Assembly (NCBI RefSeq): GCF_008905045.1 | Contig: NZ_VWMY01000020.1 | Location: 1 to 64,000, forward strand | Reading direction: 5' to 3' | DNA length: 64,000 bases | Origin: Streptomyces albicerus | GTDB lineage: Bacteria; Actinomycetota; Actinomycetes; Streptomycetales; Streptomycetaceae | Part shown: positions 59,630-64,000 of the stretch, piece by piece | Position numbering within the stretch: position 1 is the stretch's first letter | Layout of the letters: each line of letters opens with the position of its first letter | Position numbers and translations under genes: made by a program | Notes under the pieces: generated by a model | What the model saw: the letters and a program-made list of their open reading frames with translations, nothing else | What the model was told of the DNA's origin: nothing | Database searches by the model: none

Positions 59630-60235
59630 TCACGGTGTCGCGTTCTGGCGGAGTTCCTCGAGGTAGTCGCTCATCAGCTTGCCGGTTCGGGTGAACCAGT
59701 CGTTCAGGACAGCGATTTCGGCGGGGGAGTAATCGTTGAACTGTTCGTTCAGGCGGGCGTAGTACGGGCCGTAGAGGGCGGTGACGCGGGCGACCGCGGC
59801 CGGCACCGCGGCGATGCGTACGCGGCGGCGGTCGGACGGGTCGGGGCGGCGGGTCACGTAGCCCGCGCGTTCCAGGCGGTTGACGATGCCGGTGACCGCG
59901 CCGGTGGTGACGTGGGCGCGGGTGGCCAGGTCGCCCGCCGTGAGGAGATGCTCGCCGGCCTCCAGGACGAAGCCGAAACAGGTCAGGTCGCCGGCGTTCA
60001 GGCCCAGGCGCTGGGCCATCTCGTGTTGGCTGACCATGCTCGTGGCGATGAGGTGGTCCATCGCCGACAGGGTCTGCGCGGGGGTGGCCGACGGCCGCCG
60101 GGCGGGCGGGCGCGAGTCGTTCTTCTCGCTCCCCCTGTTCTTGATCTCCTTCGCCGCAAGCTCGCCCTCCGCAAGCTCGCCCTCCTCAAGCCCCCTCTCC
60201 TCGCTCCCCCTCTTCTCCTTCTCCCTGCCTGGCAT
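59630..60235 (-). CDS. MarR-family regulator
   Basis: 201 aa. A 50-residue charged leader (RGLEEGELAEGELAAKE) precedes the winged-helix core: ECNAGDLT-like LGLNAGDLTCFGFVLEAGEH, DLATRAHVTTGAVTGIVNRLERAGYVTRR (HTH recognition helix) and DPSDRRRVRI (wing). Its start is preceded by the inverted repeat at 60244-60283. Divergent from the membrane protein gene, a plausible target. Confidence 0.88.
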   Translation of the reverse strand: MPGREKEKRGSEERGLEEGELAEGELAAKEIKNRGSEKNDSRPPARRPSATPAQTLSAMDHLIATSMVSQHEMAQRLGLNAGDLTCFGFVLEAGEHLLTAGDLATRAHVTTGAVTGIVNRLERAGYVTRRPDPSDRRRVRIAAVPAAVARVTALYGPYYARLNEQFNDYSPAEIAVLNDWFTRTGKLMSDYLEELRQNATP

Positions 60236-60243
60236 CTGGAAAT

Positions 60244-60283
60244 TCCCTTAGTGCGTGAGATAAATTCCTTACTTGCTAAGGGA
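60244..60283. promoter_or_regulatory. Inverted repeat in the marR promoter
   Basis: TCCCTTAG (60244-60251) and CTAAGGGA (60276-60283), perfect 8-bp inverse repeats 24 bp apart, with a further CTTACTTG half-site at 60268-60275 between them. Spacing suits two MarR dimers. Probable autoregulatory operator, shared with the divergent gene. Confidence 0.65.
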
Positions 60284-60315
60284 TTCTAGTCGCCGGTCGG
60301 CCAGGAGGTACGCAC

Positions 60316-60699
60316 ATGAGTGGGCACCATTACGACGAAGGGCACACCCTCGCCGGGTGGACGGGGTTCGCGATAGCCGGGGCGGGGACGTCGGTGGCCG
60401 GGGTGGGGATGTGTCTGGGGTCCGCGGCCGGGATCTGGCTGGGGCTCGGAGTCGTGGGGCTCAGTGTGCTGGTGACGTGGGGACTGCATCTCGCGGGGTG
60501 GGGCAAGCCGCCCGGGGTCCGACCGGTGGCGGAGCGGGGCTGGCGGGTGCGGGATCGTGTTGCGCGGAACGGGCATCCAGGATGTGTCGGCTGCCGACTG
60601 GCCGGGCGGGGGCGTTCGGCGAGGGGTTCGCTGGTCGTTTCCACCTCGGAGCGGTCGGTCGCCGCCTCGGAAACGGCTCCCTCGGAGTCCGTCGGCTGA
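60316..60699 (+). CDS. HGxxPAAW-like small membrane protein
   Basis: 127 aa. N-terminal HHYDEGHTLAGWTG is close to the HGxxPAAW motif of an actinobacterial membrane-protein family, followed by two helices (AIAGAGTSVAGVGMCLGSA; GVVGLSVLVTWGLHLAGWG). The C-terminus after residue 75 is polar with a CVGC pair, Ser-rich. Function unknown. Divergent from marR. Confidence 0.75.
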   Translation: MSGHHYDEGHTLAGWTGFAIAGAGTSVAGVGMCLGSAAGIWLGLGVVGLSVLVTWGLHLAGWGKPPGVRPVAERGWRVRDRVARNGHPGCVGCRLAGRGRSARGSLVVSTSERSVAASETAPSESVG

Positions 60700-60765
60700 C
60701 GCTCTGTGGGAGCCGTCGGCTGACGACGATCGCGTTGTCAGTGCTGCCCTCTACTCTCGTGAGTG

Positions 60766-61647
60766 ATGGCACAGGTGTGGAAATGCACGGGGCTTCGGTG
60801 GGGCGGAGAAGGGCCCGTGCTGACGTGGGACGGGGGGCGTCGCAGTGCGTTGCCGTGGGGGAAGAAGGTCGCGTTCGCCGTCGTCGACGGGGGCGTGCGG
60901 ACGTGTGTGGGGGCGCGTGGGCACAGCTGTCCCGTGGGAGCCGTCGTGTCCGGGCGGAGTGTCGGTGCCCGGTGCGAGGAGTGCGCGCGGCTGGACCGGG
61001 CCCACTCCGTGGCCGCGGACACCATCGCCGACGACCCTCGGCCCTACTCCGTCTATCTGGCGTGGTTCGGACCCGGGATGGTCAAGGTCGGGATCACGGC
61101 GGTCGAGCGGGGATCCGCCCGGCTTCTGGAGCAGGGTGCCGTCGTCTTCAGCCGGCTGGGGCGGGGGCCGCTGATGGCCGCCCGGCGGAGTGAGGAGTTG
61201 CTGCGTACGGCGCTGGGCGTGCCGGACCGGATCCCGTACGACGCCAAGCGGGCCGTGCGGAGTGCGTTGCCGGAGGCGGGGGTGCGGGTGGCGGAGGTGC
61301 GGGAGCTGCACGCACGGGCAAGCGGGCTCGGCGGGTGGCCGGAAGCATTGGAGCGGATGCCGTTCGAGGCTGTCGATCACACGGAGGTGTTCGGGCTCGG
61401 CGGATTGCCTTCGGCCGTGGGCGTCGTCGGAGAGCTCGTGCCGGGCGGTGTCGTGAGCGGGGAGCTGGTCGCCGCCGCCGGGCCCGATCTGCATCTGCGG
61501 ACCGGGCGCGGGGTCGTCGTACTCGATACGCGGCTCATGACCGGGTGGGAGCTGACCGGGACCGGCGGGGGCGGCGAACGGGAGGAACGGGGTGAACTCA
61601 CCGTGCCCGTACGGGAGTTCGGCGGCGTTCAGGACGGGCTCTTCTGA
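60766..61647 (+). CDS. DUF2797 protein (GIY-YIG-like fold)
   Basis: 293 aa from ATG 60766. CVGARGHSCPVGAVVSGRS, CEECARLD provide a Cys set that probably binds zinc. YSVYLAWFGPGMVKVGITAVE and GAVVFSRLGRGPLMAAR resemble the GIY-YIG-like core reported for DUF2797. Cytosolic, function unknown. Confidence 0.8.
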   Translation: MAQVWKCTGLRWGGEGPVLTWDGGRRSALPWGKKVAFAVVDGGVRTCVGARGHSCPVGAVVSGRSVGARCEECARLDRAHSVAADTIADDPRPYSVYLAWFGPGMVKVGITAVERGSARLLEQGAVVFSRLGRGPLMAARRSEELLRTALGVPDRIPYDAKRAVRSALPEAGVRVAEVRELHARASGLGGWPEALERMPFEAVDHTEVFGLGGLPSAVGVVGELVPGGVVSGELVAAAGPDLHLRTGRGVVVLDTRLMTGWELTGTGGGGEREERGELTVPVREFGGVQDGLF

Positions 61648-61761
61648 CGTGACGGGCTCTGTGGAGGGAGGGGGAGGAATGGTCAAGAGATGGATCCCTG
61701 GGGCATCCCCTTTGGCAAACGCGCTGGACTTGGCGCTTCGGCCGGGCCGAGAGTGGGAGAC

Positions 61762-62139
61762 ATGAGCAATCACCCTGTTGCACCTGTCGTGCCTGTGGCC
61801 GCGCACGAACCGCCGTACTACGCCGTCGTGTTCACCTCGGTGAAGACCGAGGAGGCTGGAGCAGACAGAGAGGACGGAGCGTACGGCGAGACCGCCGAGC
61901 GGATGGAGGAGCTGGTGAGGGACATTCCGGGGTTCCTCGGCATGGACCACGCGCATTCCCCCGGCGGGCTGTCCATCACCGTCGGGTACTTCCGGGACGC
62001 GGACGCCATCGAGGAGTGGCGGAGCAATGCCGAGCACCTCGCGGCGCAGAAGCGCGGGCGCGCCGAGTGGTACGAGCGCTACACCCTGCATGTCGCCAAG
62101 GTGGAGCGGAGCCATGGGTTCGAGCGTGACCACGGCTGA
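61762..62139 (+). CDS. Antibiotic-biosynthesis-monooxygenase-like (ABM) protein
   Basis: 125 aa. PYYAVVFTSVKTEE, ERMEELVRDIPGFLGMDHAH, GLSITVGYFRDADAIEEWRS and AEWYERYTLHVAKVER form the ferredoxin-like ABM fold. ATG 61762 with GGGAGAC upstream. Overlaps the amidohydrolase gene by 26 bp. Confidence 0.85.
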   Translation: MSNHPVAPVVPVAAHEPPYYAVVFTSVKTEEAGADREDGAYGETAERMEELVRDIPGFLGMDHAHSPGGLSITVGYFRDADAIEEWRSNAEHLAAQKRGRAEWYERYTLHVAKVERSHGFERDHG

Positions 62140-63025
62140 GGGGGCGGAGAGGGACGAGGCCGATGACGTACGGCGGTTCTGGGAGCGGCTCGGTCTCCCC
62201 GGGCTCGTCGACGTCCACACTCACTTCATGCCCGAGCGCGTTCTCAAGAAGGTCTGGGAGTACTTCGACGGGCTCGGGGCGCTGACCGGCGGTGTCGAGT
62301 GGCCCATCACCTACCGGGCCGAGGAGCGTGAACGGGTCGGGCTGCTGAGGGAGTTCGGGGCGCGGGCCTTCACCGCCATGGTCTACCCGCACAAGCCGGG
62401 CATGGCCGAGTGGCTGAACCAGTGGGCCGTGGACTTCGCCCGCCGGACCCCGGACTGTCTGCACACGGCGACCCTGTTCCCGGAGCCGGGCGTGGCGGCG
62501 TATGTGCGGAAGGCGGTGGACGAGGGCGCGCGGGTCTTCAAGGCGCACGTCCAGGTGGGGGCGTACGACCCGGCCGACGAACTCCTGGATCCGGCTTGGG
62601 GTTTGCTCGCCGAAGCGGAGATACCCGTCGTGATCCACTGCGGATCCGGACCCGCGCCCGGCAAGCACACCGGGCCCGAGCCGGTCGGGCGGGTGCTCGC
62701 GCGGCATCCGCGGCTGCGGCTGGTGTTCGCGCACATGGGCATGCCGGAGTACGAGGACTTCCTCGGCCTCGCCGAGCGGTACGGCGAGGTGCGGCTGGAC
62801 ACGACGATGGCGTTCACGGACTTCAGCGAGCGGCTCGCCCCGTTCCCCCGGCGTGCGCTCCCCCGCCTCGCCGACCTCGGTGACCGGGTCCTGCTCGGGA
62901 CCGACTTCCCGAACATCCCCTATCCGTACGTCCATCAGCTGCACGCGCTGGAGCGCATGGGCCTCGGCGACGACTGGCTCCGGGCGGTCTGCCACGACAA
63001 CGGGGCGCGGCTGTTCGGGCTGTGA
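62114..63025 (+). CDS. Metal-dependent amidohydrolase
   Basis: 303 aa of the amidohydrolase-2 (ACMSD-like) type. HTHFMPE at the start binds metal; FKAHVQVG, VIHCGSG, FAHMGMPEYEDFL and GTDFPNIPYPY carry the remaining His/Asp ligands. Reaction could be decarboxylation or hydrolysis; substrate unknown. ATG 62114 overlaps the ABM gene, so they are cotranscribed. Confidence 0.88.
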   Translation: MGSSVTTAEGAERDEADDVRRFWERLGLPGLVDVHTHFMPERVLKKVWEYFDGLGALTGGVEWPITYRAEERERVGLLREFGARAFTAMVYPHKPGMAEWLNQWAVDFARRTPDCLHTATLFPEPGVAAYVRKAVDEGARVFKAHVQVGAYDPADELLDPAWGLLAEAEIPVVIHCGSGPAPGKHTGPEPVGRVLARHPRLRLVFAHMGMPEYEDFLGLAERYGEVRLDTTMAFTDFSERLAPFPRRALPRLADLGDRVLLGTDFPNIPYPYVHQLHALERMGLGDDWLRAVCHDNGARLFGL

Positions 63026-63043
63026 TGAGGGTGACCGGCCGGG

Positions 63044-64000
63044 TCAGTCGGTGACGACCAGCAGGTCCGAGTCCGTGTCCCGCCACCAGATGGTGACGGC
63101 GCCGTCGACGACCTCGCGGACGTCGAGCACGGCCGAGTCCCCGTACTCGGGCACGGTCATGGCCGGCAGCCGCAGGGTGTGGAGCAGGCGGCCGCTGTCG
63201 GCGTCGAGGACGAGGAGCTCGCCGCGGATCCGGCGGCCGTGGTCCGCGTCGGTGAAGACCGGATGGCGTACGACGTACGCCCGACCGTCGGCGATGCCCG
63301 CGGAGCCGAACTGCAGGCCGGAGGGCGCCCGCAACCGCCAGGCGCGGTGCCCGTCCCGGGCGTCGTACGCGTCCAGGGTGGTGTCGTGGTCGGCGTCCGG
63401 GTTCTCCGGATCGGCGGACGAGAGCACGATGCCGCCGTCCGAGGCGACCGGGTTCCAGTCGGCTGCGGCGAGTTCGGCGCGCGGCCGGACTCCCTCGCGG
63501 TTCACGTCGAGCAGCCGGACGGGGGACCGGCCGTCCGCGGACTGCAGGGCACCGACCAGCGTGTCCTCGTCACCCCGGAAGAACTGCGACCACAGTCCGG
63601 CGGTGCGCTGCTTCCAGAGGACCTCGCCCGTGCGGTTGTCGATCCCCAGCAGGAGTGCGTACTCGTCCTCGCCGACCTCCAGGCGGTTGCAGACGATCTC
63701 ACCGACGCTCAGCTGGTCCGGCTGGTCGTGCACGCGCAGGCGCAGGAGCATGTCGTCGCAGCGCGCCGGCGCCTTCAGCGTCCACACGTGTTTGCCGTCG
63801 TGCTCGGAGAAGGCGCGCACGTGGCCGTCGGCGTCGGTGACGATCAGGCCGCCGACGAGGTTCACGGACTGGTAGCCCTTGTCGTGCCGGGACTCCGTGT
63901 GCCATCGCGGCTTCCCGGTACGCAGGTCGATTCCGACGAGCCGACCGTCGGGGTACCAGATCGCGACGGTCCGCTGCGTCACCGCGAACGCCGTCAGGCC
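63044..64000 (-). CDS. PQQ-type beta-propeller protein (partial, 5' end outside window)
   Basis: At least 319 residues in frame to the window edge; the open frame continues past base 64000, so the start is not seen. Repeats such as VGIDLRTGKPRWHTES, LGIDNRTGEVLWKQR, LDAYDARDGHRAWRL and LLVLDADSGRLLHTLRL are PQQ-like blades. Probably a cell-surface or kinase-linked sensor domain. Converges with the amidohydrolase gene. Confidence 0.85.
   Translation of the reverse strand, partial: GLTAFAVTQRTVAIWYPDGRLVGIDLRTGKPRWHTESRHDKGYQSVNLVGGLIVTDADGHVRAFSEHDGKHVWTLKAPARCDDMLLRLRVHDQPDQLSVGEIVCNRLEVGEDEYALLLGIDNRTGEVLWKQRTAGLWSQFFRGDEDTLVGALQSADGRSPVRLLDVNREGVRPRAELAAADWNPVASDGGIVLSSADPENPDADHDTTLDAYDARDGHRAWRLRAPSGLQFGSAGIADGRAYVVRHPVFTDADHGRRIRGELLVLDADSGRLLHTLRLPAMTVPEYGDSAVLDVREVVDGAVTIWWRDTDSDLLVVTD

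Overview
The window is high-GC actinobacterial DNA, almost certainly from a Streptomyces chromosome. Codon third positions are G/C-rich, GTG and TTG starts are common, many genes overlap as ATGA or GTGA, and the families are typical of the genus: twin-arginine substrates, a SpoIIE-type phosphatase, RsbW-like kinases, a subtilisin inhibitor and a SigE-family sigma factor. The order serS-pheA-DyP peroxidase-copper genes matches, from memory, the S. coelicolor/S. lividans chromosome arm close to oriC. A cluster of DnaA boxes (2596-2934) and two parS-type sites (5018-5033, 37350-37365) fit that position.

Layout. 1-10.3 kb: tRNA-Ser, a HAD phosphatase, serS, the DnaA-box cluster, pheA, then a leftward copper-trafficking operon (membrane protein, YcnI, Sco, PCuAC, CopC-CopD, DtpA). 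10.5-25.5 kb: core genes, including an RsbW-like kinase, a secreted intradiol dioxygenase, a CitG-like protein, an MFS transporter, a MocR-type regulator, pepP, a GAF-SpoIIE phosphatase, a Prim-Pol protein, a SEC-C protein, a second RsbW-like kinase, a glycerophosphodiesterase and an HtrA-like protease. 25.5-28.8 kb: tRNA-Ser(UGA) and a short accessory stretch with a VOC protein, an ankyrin protein, an orphan Prim-Pol and a small secreted protein. 29-34.2 kb: a five-gene, tightly overlapping operon with the gene content and order of the mycobacterial igr sterol side-chain operon. 34.8-42.7 kb: a sigma factor, fadD behind a palindromic operator, a 50-bp perfect palindrome with parS at its centre, a giant PAS/receiver protein and a subtilisin inhibitor.

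43.58-58.77 kb is a complete actinomycete integrative and conjugative element (AICE) of about 15.1 kb in tRNA-Arg(ACG). It is bounded by a perfect 45-bp direct repeat, one copy inside the intact tRNA and the other a displaced tRNA 3' end. It carries a tyrosine integrase, an excisionase-like protein, a Prim-Pol plus DUF927-type helicase replication pair beside an iteron/palindrome array (likely replication origin), an FtsK-type translocase followed by G-rich octamer repeats (candidate transfer locus), spread-like membrane proteins, a Nudix protein (Pif-like) and a divergent GntR/KorSA-like repressor. GTTCTAGAAC-type operators occur at its own promoter and, as inverted half-sites, upstream of the replication operon. 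The segment between the origin and the integrase holds a P27-type terminase-small-subunit-like protein without a large subunit and other phage-like small genes, so the element looks mosaic. Several of its genes are very short, including a 52-aa zinc ribbon and a 55-aa membrane protein.

58.8-64 kb returns to the chromosome: a lipoprotein gene that looks frameshifted, a divergent MarR regulator and membrane protein, a DUF2797 protein, a monooxygenase-like protein, an amidohydrolase, and a PQQ-type beta-propeller protein cut by the window edge.
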